Below, one piece after another: positions 11,719 through 23,420 of a DNA stretch of 64,000 nucleotides (positions are counted from its first letter, which is position 1; each line of letters begins with the position of its first letter). Origin of the DNA: Persicaria tinctoria (lineage: Eukaryota > Streptophyta > Magnoliopsida > Caryophyllales > Polygonaceae); the NCBI GenBank assembly GCA_037127255.1, contig JBANSL010000012.1, forward strand, positions 19,726,615 to 19,790,614, read 5' to 3'. The notes beneath the pieces were generated by a model. That model was not told where the DNA came from. It saw nothing but the letters and a program-made list of their open reading frames with translations, and searched no databases. Made by a program: the position numbers and the translations under genes.

Positions 11719-12650
11719 TTCCCCCCCTTTCCTTTTTGATTGATGAAATTAGATGACTTTGATCGAAGAAAGTACGGTGTTCCCCGGCCAGCACAAAAGG
11801 GAGTTGAGTGTTTAAGGTTCTTATTTCCCTTATTTAAAATCCATAAAATAGTAATTAATACGTAAGTATGTATCTGACCTTGGATCACATACTAATCGAT
11901 CAGGATATTTGTTAATAATATGTTACATTATTTATACATTGGCGCGCCCGTGATCTAAGGGTCAACACCTCAAGTAACATGTATGGTGGCATTGAAATTG
12001 ATATAATATGACTTGATATGTGAACGAATTAATATGATACATTGTTTTTTTATGTATAAATTAGCGCGCGCATGATCTAACCACCAGTGGCAAATCTAGG
12101 GGGGTTTTGCCTCTTATTTTTTTTTAAAAAAAAAATTTACAGTAAAAATTTAAAAAGAGTTAAAAACATCACAAAGACAGCTTAGATTAGGCTTTGTCTG
12201 GCACAATGACCGACTTTTCGGAGCTTTTGGTTTTGATAAAATATAATTTTAAATGAAATAAATATAATATTTTAGTTTAATTAGCTTTTGGAATCGTAGT
12301 TTTTCAACAGCAAACCCAAGCTTTTCGGAGCTTTTGATTTTTTATTCACAAGTTTCAATCAACTACCCTAACAATTAAGTTTACCAAACACCATACTAGC
12401 TTAGTAACATATATTTAACACAAATAATCCACCAATTTCAGCTATCCCATCAGCTAGCCTTTTCCTTAGACTAATAATGCAACAAATTCAATAGGTTTGG
12501 GACTTGAATGGAATGAATAGAAGGTGAAGGTCCAATATGAAATGGGTATAAAAGGTTAGAGATTTAAATGGAATGAACAAAAGTTTAGGGACTAACAAGA
12601 AAAAAGTTTGAAACGTTAGGGACTAGTGGCATAATTTACCATATTTATTA
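11719..12650. other. Intergenic; possible hAT end remnant
   Basis: No gene is supported. Two related phrases, GCGCGCCCGTGATCTAAGG (about 11942) and GCGCGCGCATGATCTAACC (about 12064), lie about 120 bp apart. At about 12087 CAGTGGCAAATCTAGGGGGG resembles the terminal repeat of the hAT family seen at 19160 and 50223, but no matching second end was found. An imperfect duplicated motif (GAATGGAATGAA.A) spans about 12510-12580. Confidence 0.4.
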
Positions 12651-12651
12651 C

Positions 12652-13158
12652 CTTGGGGTTACGAGTATCGGGGATGAGCTGAGTGAGATCAGGCTGCGTT
12701 GGTTGGGGCATGTTTAGATGAGACTTCTTTCGGCCTGAGTTCGCAGGGACGAGAGTTTGGATCTAGGAGTTACCTGCAGAGGAAGAAGTAGACCGAAAAA
12801 AAGTTGGATGGAGGTCATCAGACATGCATGCATGATCTCAATCTTCTCAACCTTTTCGAAGATATGACACGGGATAGAGACCACTAGCGGAGGTGCATCC
12901 GGGCGACAGATGTTTAGTGTGTCTTGAGTGGTTGTGCGGTGTCTAGTGTGCTTTGCCTCTATGATTCTCTTCTGGCTCTTAATTTCCTTATTGCTATACC
13001 TGTTAACATTCTGTTCATTCCGTTCGTTTGTTCCGTTCAGTTTGGGTCTATCGAAAATACTCTTTCGACGAGTTTGGGGAAAGAATGCGTACATCATGAC
13101 CCCTAGACCCCACTTTAGCATGATATACCAGGTCGACGTCGTCGTCGTTGTTGTCTCT
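12652..13158 (+). mobile_element. RTE-type LINE, 5'-truncated 3' end
   Basis: The plus strand reads as the C-terminal end of ORF2 of plant RTE-clade LINEs, with GDELSEIRLRWLGHV at the start. After frame breaks it continues MHDLNLLNLFEDMTRDRDH, a stop, RRCIRATDV and a stop near 12915. The 3' UTR ends in a trinucleotide-repeat tail (TCGTCGTCGTTGTTGT) rather than poly-A, as RTE elements do. In-frame stops and at least one frameshift make it dead. Related pieces lie at 48395-48620 (minus) and 51934-52044 (plus). Confidence 0.75.
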
Positions 13159-13554
13159 TGGTTTCCTTCTACAAAAAATGTTTAATTAAATTACAAATTT
13201 AATGTTTTCTTCAATATATTTAAACGAAAACATTATTTTTAATATATACTTATGAAAAATATTTCTTTTTGTTGATAATTTTTTTTTATAACTAAAAATG
13301 ACTATTTGAATCACAAATTTAAGTTTTTTCCTAACATATTTAAACAAATAATAATAATTTTCATATATACACGCAAAAAAATTATCCAAAAAAATATAGG
13401 AATAATTTGGAATATATCCATTCCCTTTACGGCTTTACCCTATTTAAGTAAATGTCAATTTTTATAACCTCATTGAGTAATGTCCCAAAATGACATTTTT
13501 ACTCTTCATTTTCATTTTTCATTTAACCATTGCCCATTGACGAGTCAGACGGTC
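13159..13554. other. AT-rich stretch without recognised features
   Basis: A roughly 110-bp imperfect tandem duplication is visible: ACAAATTTAA.GTTTT..T followed by ATATTTAAACAAA-type sequence at about 13192 and 13313. No coding region is supported. Confidence 0.4.
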
Positions 13555-14582
13555 AAGGTCAATGACTTTGGTGACATATGCATGTGTGGTGGCAACTTTT
13601 TTTTTTGTTGAATTTTTTTTTTTACAATTGTTTTTTACGAGGTCAGTGTCATAACCCTTATCACTGCAAACACTGTTGGTGACACAAGTGGTGACAACTC
13701 TTTTTTTACAGTTTTTTTTACGAGACTAGTGTCACCATCCTTAATAGTGGTGACACTATTGGTTAGGGATATTATTCGAGTAGAACGAGTCGAGTACTTA
13801 AGTGCTCATGATTTGCTCTTTTTTATTGAGTCGAGTTCTAGCCTGATTTTTGTTTCAAGCTAAGAATTCTGCTCATATTCGGCTCGTGAGTATTCAACCA
13901 AGCTCAAACTCGAGCTCGAGCTCATTTTGCTCGTTTTTTATAAGTTAAGCTTGAGCTCGAGTACTCGTTTTTCAAAACTTTGTTTTAGTCTCATTTTAAG
14001 CTTGTATTATATAAACTCGTTTAAACATGTACTAATGTAATCTATAAATTCATTTTGAGCTCATTTTAAGCTCGTTTTAAACATACTAATACAAGCTTCG
14101 CTCACATATATAAAACGAGTTATACGAGCATCTTGTATAAAGCTCGAACTCGGTTCGAGCTCGTGAGAACTCGAAATCATGCCATTACTCGTTCGTTTTG
14201 AAATATAAATGAGCTAGAGCCGAGTTTTATACGAGTCGATCTCGATTCGAGTTCGAGTAGCTGGGCTCACATAACACCCTATACTATTGGTGACAACTTT
14301 TTTTTAGGTGATAACTTTTTTTTTTATCAGTTGTGATACTATTGTGATACTATTGGTGACATAACACGAGATCAGTGTCATCACTCTTATCAGTTGTGAT
14401 ACTATTGGTGACAACTTTTTTTAAAATTTTTTTTTCACGAGGTCAGTGTCACCACCCTTATTAGCGGTGACACTCTTGGTGACAACCTTATTTTTTATAG
14501 GTTTTTTTACGACATTAGTGTCACCACCCTAATCAATGGTGACACTGTTGTTGACACATATAGTGACAACTTTTTTTGTCAC
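13555..14582. repeat. Degenerate GTGACA minisatellite, left part
   Basis: The region is built of imperfect copies of a roughly 60-80 bp unit. Each copy holds a poly-T run, a GAGGTCAGTGTCACCACC phrase and TTGGTGACAACTTTTTTT. An hAT element (13763-14282) interrupts it. The array continues at 17811-17990 after a second insertion, so the original array was continuous and about 0.7 kb. Confidence 0.7.
13763..14282. mobile_element. Non-autonomous hAT element (GAGCTCG-rich)
   Basis: A perfect 8-bp target duplication, ACTATTGG, flanks it (13755-13762 and 14283-14290). The ends are imperfect inverted repeats: TTAGGGATATTATTCGAG on the left against ATAGGGTGTTATGTGAG read from the right. The 520-bp interior is a series of short GAGCTCGAG-type palindromes with no coding potential. 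The second family member is at 49642-50020. Confidence 0.8.
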
Positions 14583-14733
14583 GTTTTTTTTAGGGGTGGG
14601 CACAAATCTCGCAAATCTCGGTCACGTCCCGGGCGCGTCCCGGTGTGATTTAAAAAACAATAGTGAATTCCATCCCAGTCCGGTCCCTTAAAATTTATGG
14701 GAGACGGGAGGTGGGATAACCTGTCCTGTGTCG

Positions 14734-14739
14734 TGCGCG

Positions 14740-14792
<53 letters not shown>

Positions 14793-14812
14793 ACACATGT
14801 GTGTGTGTGTGT
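14734..14812. repeat. Compound (GC)n(AC)n(GT)n microsatellite
   Basis: A GC dinucleotide run is followed by about 20 AC units, a short interruption, then a GT run ending at the border of the nested insert. A GT/GA run at 17523-17553 lies at the insert's other border. Confidence 0.85.
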
Positions 14813-17520
14813 GACGGCCTGGGTTTTGAAAACCCGAGTTACATTTTGAAGGATAGGATCCTTTGTTCGGATCTTGCGCACCGAGTACAGGTTGAAGTTT
14901 GAAAACAAAGAATTAGTAGTGGAAAATGGGGTTTCGAACCCAAAACATCGTGAGGTCCGTTGGAGACCCGGGGTTGGCTGGTCCCCAAATATACGCACAC
15001 ATATACGTTATTCCTACAATCATGCTTCTAATTCATGACATGATTTAGAACACAAGCATGCTAGTAGTTTATATATGCGGAAAATAGTAAATTAGGGCCG
15101 TAGCACAGAATGTCAAGTGGCATGTCCCTCTCTTACCTCCACCCCCTTTCCCGATAAGGCGGAGGCTGGCCAACTCGTGAATGCATTCAATTTAATCATA
15201 TTCATCATTCGATCATCATGCTCATATTCATTCATCATATTCATAATCAACATCATGTTCATATATGTGTTAGTCATGACTCGATTGACTCAGGACAAGA
15301 CCCGATGGGACGGGGCTGTCCTATGACCCTAGAAAAGACTCTAGTTACTTCACAAATAATGACTGTTCTGTTTACATACGCATACAGAATAGGGATCCTC
15401 ATTCATGGGGGCAAGTTCTAAGCATAGTACTACATGACATGCTTTTATGCTTATGCAACACCTAGTATATCATGCACATATAAGCATGAAAGTGGTTCTA
15501 TTCAATATGAGTAAGCTCCAAAAGGAACTTACCTGGATAAGCAAAGCAGCTAGCAAAATAGTAGACCCATCACACAGAAAGTCACAATTAAACACAGAGG
15601 GCCGGGGCACCTTGATGCATATTCGAGAACATAATGAGTCTACTTCTATGGCTACTCTAAGCACATATATCACACACACAAGAAAATAGATAACAAGCTT
15701 GCATCATCCATACTTTCCATTCATCATAATCAACCATCTCGCAACTCATACAATACTCAACATCATTCGCCAACTCATCAGATTACGATAACTTTCCATA
15801 ACATACTTCCAATTTGCATGCTTATCAGATCATACTCTTACTTAGCATATATAACATTTCCTTATCATAACATCATGCTATTAGTCACACATTCATGTTA
15901 TTAATCACACATTCACACATCATGCCAAGTTAGTTAAAAAACCTTTTCAAAATCTGAGTCAAATAGTTGGGACTTCCGAGTTTTGAAATGCTTGTTAAAT
16001 TCATTTTCCAAAGCCCGAGTTCAAGTCATCGAGTCAGTCATTTCAAATTCCCAAAACATCAAATCTGTTTTTCGAAGGCGTTCGCCAAGAATCCCCAAGA
16101 ACCATCAAGCAACCTTCGGCTAAGGGGTGTTTCATCGCGGCGAAACTCACCTAGCAAGCACCCCGCGAGCTGGGGGGGGGGGGGGGGGGGTGTCGCGTCC
16201 GCGAAATGGAGTCCGCCCCAGCGAGAGAGACTCTTACCGTCGAAGTTGGGGAGCCCCAAGGCCTACCTTGAGCTCGCACTCGTTGCGACCAGAATGAACT
16301 CTCACAGGTCAGTTCACACTCGCAATCGCGAGTTCTAACTCGCAGCGATGAATCTGGGCTCTAAGCTTCTGATTTGAGCTCGTTGTGGCCTCTCTTGTGG
16401 GTGTTAGCTCTCCCCACTTTTTCCGATTCTTTCCCTGACCTACAGGAGCATGTTAGACCACTCATTACACGTGAAAAGTGAGAGAAGGAAGGATCATTCA
16501 CCCAAACTTCGTCTTCTTCGTCGAAATGGCTCGGGAGAAGATTTCCGGGCTCGTCTCAGCTAGATCTTCGTGCTAGGAGGGCTAGGAAGATAGTAGGGAG
16601 GATAAAGGAAGGATCTTTGATAGTTTGGAGTTGAAAGTAAGGAAAACTGAGCTTCTCACCCCTCTCGAACTGAAAATGTTGGCAATGGCAGCGTCGGGGC
16701 GATGTTTTCGGGTCTCTGGGGCTACTAGGTGGCTTGTCTTGACCTTCCTGGCTTCGGAAAGGTATGGTGGTGCTGCTGGTGGATCCATGGTGCAAGAGGA
16801 GGAGAGATGAGAAGTGATGGGTGGTGGTGTTTGGCCTCGACGGAATGGAAGAAAGGAGGAGGATGGGAGGTGATGATGGAGGGTATGGTGGTTGTGGTGG
16901 TGGCCAAGGGCTGGGAAGCCTTGGCTTCTTACAGCACAAGGGAGGAGAGGAAGAGAGAGAGGTAAGGTTTTAGGGTTTTTTGTATTTTCTCCAACTTGGA
17001 TAAGGTTTGTGTTTAGGGTATGTGTTTTGGAGTTTCTTGTGTTTTGGATGTGAGGAGAGAATGAGTCAAATGGTTGATCTTATAGAGATAAGAGGTGGGT
17101 GCGCACAAGAGAGGGAGAAAGGAAAAGAACAATGTGGGTTTCTCACCCATTTGGGGTAAGGAATCTTTGACTAAAATTCAAATGGTTCTTGGCCCCAAAG
17201 CTTGGCTAGGGTTTTTGGATAGGGCATGGGTGAAAGAGGGCGAGAGTCTTCAATCCCGAACACGCGAACTCGAATCCTGAAAATAGTTCCCCAAGTGTTA
17301 GTTTTTCAATTATCGCTCTCTCGATCAATTAGATTTTTGAAATCCCGAGGAAGATATCGCCATCTGAAGTTCCTTTAATTACCAAAATTCGATTTTAGGT
17401 CGGAAATCCTATATGTGAGTTTCGAATTCGATTTGTTAAGTTAAGGGCGAGTTTTTCTTGAAATTCCCGAATTAAATCCGTTTTTACAAAAATTATGATT
17501 TGAAAATTCGAGGTCTTTCC
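14813..17520 (-). mobile_element. LTR-like insert, possible solo LTR, minus strand
   Basis: Read on the minus strand from 17520 it starts GGAAAGACCTCGAATTTTC. This resembles the starts at 61974 (TGTAAAGACCGAATTTT) and 35081 (TGTAAAAACCGAAATTT). A Pol II-promoter-like region full of CTCTC follows, then leader sequence rich in AAACCCTA. The minus-strand end reads CCCAGGCCGTCA. It encodes no retrotransposon protein. At about 16170 there is a 20-base G run. Splice-like signals on the minus strand (CCAGGTAAGT at about 15535) suggest transcribed non-coding content. The family is unclassified, and the borders are blurred by microsatellites. Confidence 0.45.
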
Positions 17521-17810
17521 TCTCTGTGTGTGTGTGTGTGAGAGAGAGAGAGAGGGAGAACCTGTAAAATATAAAAAAAAAATTACAGATTTATACGTGT
17601 TAAGTATGTTAAAATTGCAAAATATACGGGGACTTTTTTTTATTTTGTTATAATCTTTTTTATTTGAGGGACAAGGCCCGTCCCGTCCCACGAGGGAAAA
17701 GACCCTGCAGGATTTAACAAAAAAAGAATAAATTTTGTCCCGGTCCCATCCCGCAAAAATTACGGGGGACGATCTCTTTCCCTTCCCGTCCGGTCTCGCG
17801 CCCACCCCTA

Positions 17811-17990
17811 GTTTTTTTAATGTGGTGACATTGTCGGTGACAAATGTGATTAATTACAACCATTTTTTTTATAACTTTTGTTAACGAGGTTAGTGTCACC
17901 ACCCTTATCACTAGTGACATTGATGGTGACAATGTTTATTTATTTATATATGGTGACAACTTTTTTTGGTGACAACTTTTATTTTCACAC
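17811..17990. repeat. GTGACA minisatellite, right part
   Basis: This is the continuation of the array at 13555-14582, with AACGAGGTTAGTGTCACCAC and GGTGACAACTTTTTTT phrases, beginning immediately after the 8-bp hAT duplication. Confidence 0.7.
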
Positions 17991-19150
17991 ACACATGTAT
18001 CATATGTAGTCGGTGATTATTCGTTAGAATAAAATTTATATTTTTTTACACTCTTTTTTATAGACGATCAATATAATTACATAATGATAGATGAATAATC
18101 ATGTGAAAACAGACGAAAAATCATGAGAAAATAAACAAATATTTTTTGTGCGCATGATAAGACATGCGCACACCGAAACCAACCCCTATATATACACTAA
18201 GTCAGTGGCATGGGGATCCTCTACAACCTTCCCTACACCACTCCCTACTCCACCTATTGATTTTAATATTTATTTAATTTATTAAAAAAATTAAAAAAAT
18301 ATATTTAAATTTGTAACCCTACTTTTATATGTTTATAAAATTTTATTTTCAAAATTCATGTTTTAAAATTTTTAATAATTATATTTTGTGAAATATTTCC
18401 TTCTTAATTTTAAAAAAATTTAAAATATGATTATTTAAAATAAAATTTTATAAATATATAAAAACAATTTTAGGAATATAAATATAATTTTTATTTTTTT
18501 TTAAATTTAAATAAATGTTAAAAATAAATATGTGAAATAAGGGGTGCAGCACAAAATGTGATGCAGAGCATCTTGTTTGACAGAGGAGACAAACTGACAA
18601 ACCCATGCTACACCACAACATGCGTTTTTTTTTAATCAAGCACCATCCAATGATTAACAAGTAACAGGGAGGCATTAGCTAAGTAACTATCACTCACGAC
18701 TTTGATCTGAACAGTCAGCTAGTTGTAATATTTTTTGGTTGATGAAAGCTTAATTAGTTGTAAATTGCAATCGTTAATTAGGGGAGTTACTTCCCAGTTA
18801 CGTTAACACTGGAATGGTTAATTAATAATTAGCGCACTTGTTAGTCGTTAGATGGGATGTTAGTTTCCTGCGCCAGATTACATCTCTTGAGACGGCCGGA
18901 CCTTATCTGTTGGCTTGAGTGGGTTTATGATATATCGCTTAAATAGTTGTTGCATGAACGTTGTGCCTCAGGACCTAACATGACAACGTCCCCTTGACCA
19001 CATGAAGGCGATGAAACATATGATGTTTCTCACTCGAGTCACTTCAACCGACGAACTTTTATGTTGTCACTTGATATATATTGACAAGGATCCTAATTAA
19101 AACCACCGAACAAGAGGATTGGAGCGACCGCTTTTAATTTGTTCGTCGCT
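17991..19150. other. Intergenic with a probable MITE at about 18205-18590
   Basis: GGATCCTCTACAACC with CCTACACCACTCCCTAC on the left and, inverted, GGGGTGCAGCACAAAATG with GCAGAGCATC on the right bracket AT-rich DNA that is itself roughly self-complementary. This looks like a small TIR element, but no clean target duplication was found. The rest has no recognised gene. Confidence 0.35.
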
Positions 19151-19159
19151 TGAGATGAA

Positions 19160-19847
19160 CATAGGCGGAGCTAGGCGGGGGCAAGCGGGAGCATTCGCCC
19201 CCCTTTCATCCGAAAAATTATCTATATTTGTTCTACTCGTCAATAGCTTCGTTTTGATATATTATAAGTCTGAATTCGATAACCGAGTAAAAAGTTATGA
19301 ACGTTTGAAAGTTAAACACAAATTAATTATTTCAAATGTCTTTTAATAAATCATGATGCTTTTATATTTTACTTAATTTGATATTTTGGTAATGTAAGTC
19401 AATCTAAGAGCTTCGAAACAAGAGGTTATATTACTAAATTCGATAATTATATAAGAAATTATGCAAGTTTAAAGTTTGTATATCTTGTTACACACGTTAT
19501 TGCATGATAAGAGAACAACAAGTTGCATATGACTTTGTGTGTTTCAAATGATATATTTTTAGACGAAAATAATGTTGTTATAGATTAAAACGACATCATT
19601 TTAATTTTAAAGAGAAAAATAACTATATAACAACTAATTACATAGTTTTAAACTAACACCTCAATTTTGAATAAAAAACGTTGTGTTTTGAACTAAAAAT
19701 ACCTTGTCTTGAACTAATATATATCACCGTTTAATGTAAAATATCATAGTTATGCTTCTCTAAACTATAGAAAAATCTACCGAAGAATGAATTAACAATT
19801 TGTATACAACTTTGCCCCCCTTCGATAAATTTCTGGCTCCGTCCCTG
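19160..19847. mobile_element. Non-autonomous hAT element (GGCGGAGC ends)
   Basis: A perfect 8-bp duplication GAGATGAA flanks it (19152-19159 and 19848-19855). Termini are inverted: CATAGGCGGAGCTAGG on the left and CAGGGACGGAGCCAG read from the right. Subterminal poly-G/poly-C (GGGGGCAA and TTGCCCCCC) adds to the pairing. The 688-bp interior is AT-rich and non-coding. The internal phrase GTCAATAGCTTCG.TTTGATATATTATAAG recurs in the element at 50223-52711, so they are one family. Confidence 0.8.
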
Positions 19848-19855
19848 GAGATGAA

Positions 19856-20224
19856 GGATGTTAGCCGGCCGAATAATAAGTGATTAAATATATTAGTTCG
19901 TCACCTTAGTTCTCAGGTAACATAATAAATTTTTCTAAATCCGTTGCTTGAGAGGTAAATAGACCAAATAATTTGTCGCCTTAGTATCAAAGTGAGGATT
20001 GAGGAAGAGGTTGGATATCTGACTAAGTTTGAGGCGACCAAAACACATTTTATGTTCGTCTCCTGGACATTAAAGAAACGAAAATATAATCTCTATTCGT
20101 CGCCTTAGGTAAAACCTGATTCTTTCTATATAAAAAATTTGCAATTGAATCAACTACTTTATGCTATGTTTGTTTCCCAAGAATGGCTTTTTTTAAATGC
20201 ATTTTGAATGATTTTGGCACCCTC
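19856..20224. other. Intergenic, nothing recognised
   Basis: It shows short repeats of the phrase TTCGTCGCCTTAG (about 19890, 19970 and 20095) that also occurs near 19140, outside the hAT element. No coding potential is supported. Confidence 0.4.
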
Positions 20225-21728
20225 TGATGAGGAATTTCAGTCGCCTTAATCCTATCAAATATATTCGACTAACCTAACTAATGCAGTTTGGTAAGTACGG
20301 GTTGATCCCACTGAGAGTCAACGATTTGTATGCAAGTCAAGTGTACTAAATAAGAACTAAATAGACAAATAAGGGGGATATTGTGATGATGCAAACTAAC
20401 TAAGTAAAAAGCAAAAATAAACAAAAGTAGCAAACTAAACAACTTGAGTGAATGAATAGGAGAAAAATAGCTAGGGCAATCAATCTTATATACTATATAG
20501 CAATCAGGTTTTATTCATTGATCATTGAAATCAAATAGATAACTTCATCTTGAATACTTTGTTGTGAAAAGACTAGGTGTTTTTGAATCCTATTTCTTAT
20601 CAAATCTAGTTAACAGGGCAACCAGACCTTGAAAACCCTAATTAATTATCAAACAATCATGAAACTATCAAGATTCAATTTAATAATTGATGAAGACTAA
20701 AGGAAATCAACAAAGACAATCGACACGCACAATCAGTTATTGCATCAATTGCAAATCAATTCTCTATACAAATCCCTAAATCAACCAGTTTTAGAGATTT
20801 ATACTTTGCTACTTAAGAATATAGATAACTCAACCAGCAACGTTACCTATATCTAGCTGTAGATTATCATAAAAAAGCATCAGTTGATCAGGCTAATGAA
20901 AATTCACGAAAACCCTAAACATTCGGCGCAAAGAATTTGATAATATTCAAAGAAGAGTATTAAGAACAGAAATCTCACAATGAAATAGAAAACCTGAAGC
21001 TTCGATTAATCTCCTTAAGCAAAAGAATTGTGTTCTATGCTTGAAGAGAAAACCTCAAAACCTAATTCAACGTCTGATGAATTCCGTTCCCCAGATCAAA
21101 ATCCTAATCTGATGTATATATTCCCATCCTAAAAATAATATCAATATAAAAATAAGTGAAAGCTCACAAATGAAGGCCCAAAAGGAACCCACAAGGCAAA
21201 TAGGCCCACGTCCAAATCAGTCCTCCGCACTTTGCCAAAAAACTCGGGTTAAGCACAAACAACTCGGCCAAGTTATTTTGCCCAAACCGAGTTATATTCA
21301 GCAGCCACATTTGAAGTCCCGATTTCGCTGTTTTCAAGGCTGAATTTGGAAAAGTCGTAAACACGAAAGTTGTAGGTCTTCAAATCATATTTCCATCAAG
21401 TATAAGTATGCCCCGGTCCGATAACTACAGCATTCATACGACTCATTTTAGTGCGGCGTCGCCAACATGTACAGCTCCAATCCTTTTCATGTTTAGCTCA
21501 TCAATATTCTGATTTCTTCTTGCTTTTTATCCTCTTGTTCGGTGTTAGACCATTACCATGTCATCAATAGGCTCCACCAATGCCTGAAAGTATGTGCAAA
21601 CATATATATGTAGATTCCGACTCTTTATATAATCAACGAAAATACGAAAACTACTCTAATTCATGCACTTTATTATATCTAAATCTATCTAAATGCGCAT
21701 GTTAACACTACCTAAATGCGTCTTATCA
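20225..21728 (-). mobile_element. Putative solo LTR, about 1.5 kb
   Basis: On the minus strand the segment starts TGATAAGACGCATTTAGG and ends CCTCATCA, giving TG...CA termini. It holds no protein-coding region but many AAAACCCTAA-type leader phrases and a GGTTGATCCCACTGAGAGTC segment. I associate that segment with abundant plant LTR families. No matching 5-bp target duplication was found (CCCTC against ATAAC), so it may be a recombined or truncated LTR. Confidence 0.4.
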
Positions 21729-21819
21729 ATAACCTAAATGATACTTATACCTAACATACACAACCTACACACATAGACAATACACAACCTACACAAACAC
21801 TTTCACTTAGCTAAAAATA

Positions 21820-22061
21820 TGGGAGGTTAAGTTCTGTCATATCTTTAGGGAAGCGAACATGGTCGCCGACTACCTCGCTAAGGCTAGCCTTTCCTTTCCG
21901 AGAGGTTGTCACGTGTTGACCACCTGATGGGGTTGGGTTGCTTGTTGAGGATGATCGTAAGGGGAAGAGCTACTCCCCGCTTGGTCGTTGTGTAGCCTGG
22001 ATTTGGTTGTTTCGGAAGGGCTTTCCCCCTCTTGTTTGTTTACCAAAAAAAAAAAAAAAAA
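21820..22061 (+). mobile_element. L1-type LINE 3' end with poly-A
   Basis: From 21820 the plus strand reads WEVKFCHIFREANMVADYLA with KASLSFPRG and a stop at 21925-21927. This is the C-terminal end of the RNase H domain typical of plant L1 ORF2. About 115 bp of 3' UTR and a 17-18 base A run (to 22061) follow. Possible target duplication: CACAACCTA at about 21784 and 22064, which would place the 5' truncation near 21793. Confidence 0.7.
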
Positions 22062-22462
22062 GCACAACCTATCTATAGTTAACACGTTCACAATTCACAA
22101 CCATTTCATAAAAAAATTCATAGCCATCGACAACCAACCACAAGCTGAGAGTTCACAACCATTTCCCATCCAAATTTACAAAAAGTTCGTAAAATAGTTC
22201 GAAGGATAGTGTTCAAGCGTCAAGTAAGTAACATAATAGCTTCTTTTTAACTTGTCAAATTCATTCATGAGCATCTCCAATGCCACCACACAAACCTATA
22301 TAGACAACAACAGTAGTTATCTATATTTAATGATATGAGATTTCTAAACTTATTATGATATGTATATTAAGAATGTTCACTTTATTATAAAATATATGAC
22401 AAACATTAATCAATCAAAACACTTCTTTCCTTCTTACCGGACCGGATTCTTCTCATTTGAAC

Positions 22463-22463
<1 letters not shown>

Positions 22464-22554
<91 letters not shown>
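22464..22554. repeat. (TA)n(GA)n compound microsatellite
   Basis: About 32 TA units are followed by about 13 GA units. Confidence 0.95.
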
Positions 22555-22555
<1 letters not shown>

Positions 22556-22557
<2 letters not shown>

Positions 22558-22970
22558 TTCCAGAGTGCACACCCCTTAGGGTGTGCATTGTTCACAAATA
22601 TTATTCGGTGAAATGTGAAACATTATTCGGTGAAATTTTAAGCATTATTCGGTGAAATGTGAAACATTTTACCGAACTCTATTATGTTTTTTTTTTCCAT
22701 TCAGTTCAGATGAAAACGTCCCAATTCCACTCAATAATTTATAACATTCTACCGAATAATGTTTAGTTTTTTTATTTATCCATTTGAAATAAAAGAAACC
22801 TCAATTCCCTAAACAATAGTTACAATTTATATGGAATGCCTCAAATTTCACCAAATAATGTTTCACATTCCCCTAAACAATACTCACATTTCACCGAATA
22901 ATGCTTCAAATTTCACCGAATAATATTTTGTGCACAATGCACATCCTAAGCCTTGTGCACAAGTTACCCA
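22556..22970. mobile_element. Foldback element with internal TTCGGTGAAAT repeats
   Basis: Both arms carry a GTGTGCATTGT.CACAAA.ATTATTCGG edge followed by two or three copies of ATTATTCGGTGAAATGTGAA, inverted relative to each other. The about 415-bp unit could fold into one long hairpin with a small loop. It has no coding capacity and sits between two TA-rich tracts. Confidence 0.6.
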
Positions 22971-23059
22971 TATATATATATAGGGGAGGGTTCAAGTGAG
23001 AAGAATTCGGTCCGCTAAGAAGGAAAGAAATGCTTTGATTGGTTAATTGAAAAAATACT

Positions 23060-23420
23060 CACGCGCTTTTTTTTTTAAGTTTGAGCAATACGCGCTCTGC
23101 TCCTTCATCCCTTCCGTTCACCATGGCTTCCGCTTCCACCTTCGCCGACTCCGATAAACCCCACAACCAACACCAGCGGCCGACAAGGTGTTCTTCCGCG
23201 TCCAGATCCTCCCGTTCTGCCGGTACTCCGCAACCAGCACCAGCGCCGCTTTGTCGAGATCGAAATCCATGGACCAAATCGCCGGATTTCGAGGCTCCAG
23301 TGCCGCCAGCAGCAGCCGGAATTCCAGCACCAGACGCAGCTCCGCATCGGCGGGGAAATTGTCGCACGAGAAGCGGTCGCTGAAGTTCCAGCACCGAAAC
23401 CTAAAACTGAGAGAGGTGAG
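23060..23420. other. GC-rich captured-sequence candidate
   Basis: GC content jumps here compared with AT-rich neighbours, and several overlapping frames are open on both strands. None gives a family I recognise. The composition and its position inside TIRs suggest captured gene DNA, but a source cannot be named. Confidence 0.3.

Larger units (their letters stand above)
14591..17810. mobile_element. hAT-type element carrying a nested LTR-like insert
   Basis: The outer ends are TAGGGGTGGGC on the left and its complement GCCCACCCCTA on the right. A perfect 8-bp duplication GTTTTTTT flanks them (14583-14590 and 17811-17818), as expected for hAT. Subterminal DNA on both sides repeats TCCCGTCCC/GTCCCG-type phrases. 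About 14813-17520 is a later insertion, leaving an original element of about 0.5 kb. No transposase is present. Confidence 0.75.

Noticed and set aside
12087..12120. Isolated hAT-like end (CAGTGGCAAATCTAGG)
   Set aside because: No partner end or target duplication was found, so it is not listed as an element.
14579..14998. 139-codon minus-strand frame
   Set aside because: It runs through the (AC)n microsatellite and hAT terminus; the peptide is largely a Cys-Val repeat.
15535..15550. Splice donor CCAGGTAAGT on the minus strand
   Set aside because: No coding exon could be connected to it; it was kept only as a remark on the LTR-like insert.
16556..16939. Proline-rich minus-strand ORF
   Set aside because: It lies in the leader-like part of the LTR-like insert, with CT-rich low complexity and no family match.
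22360..22611. Open frame on the plus strand
   Set aside because: It is almost entirely the (TA)n(GA)n microsatellite.
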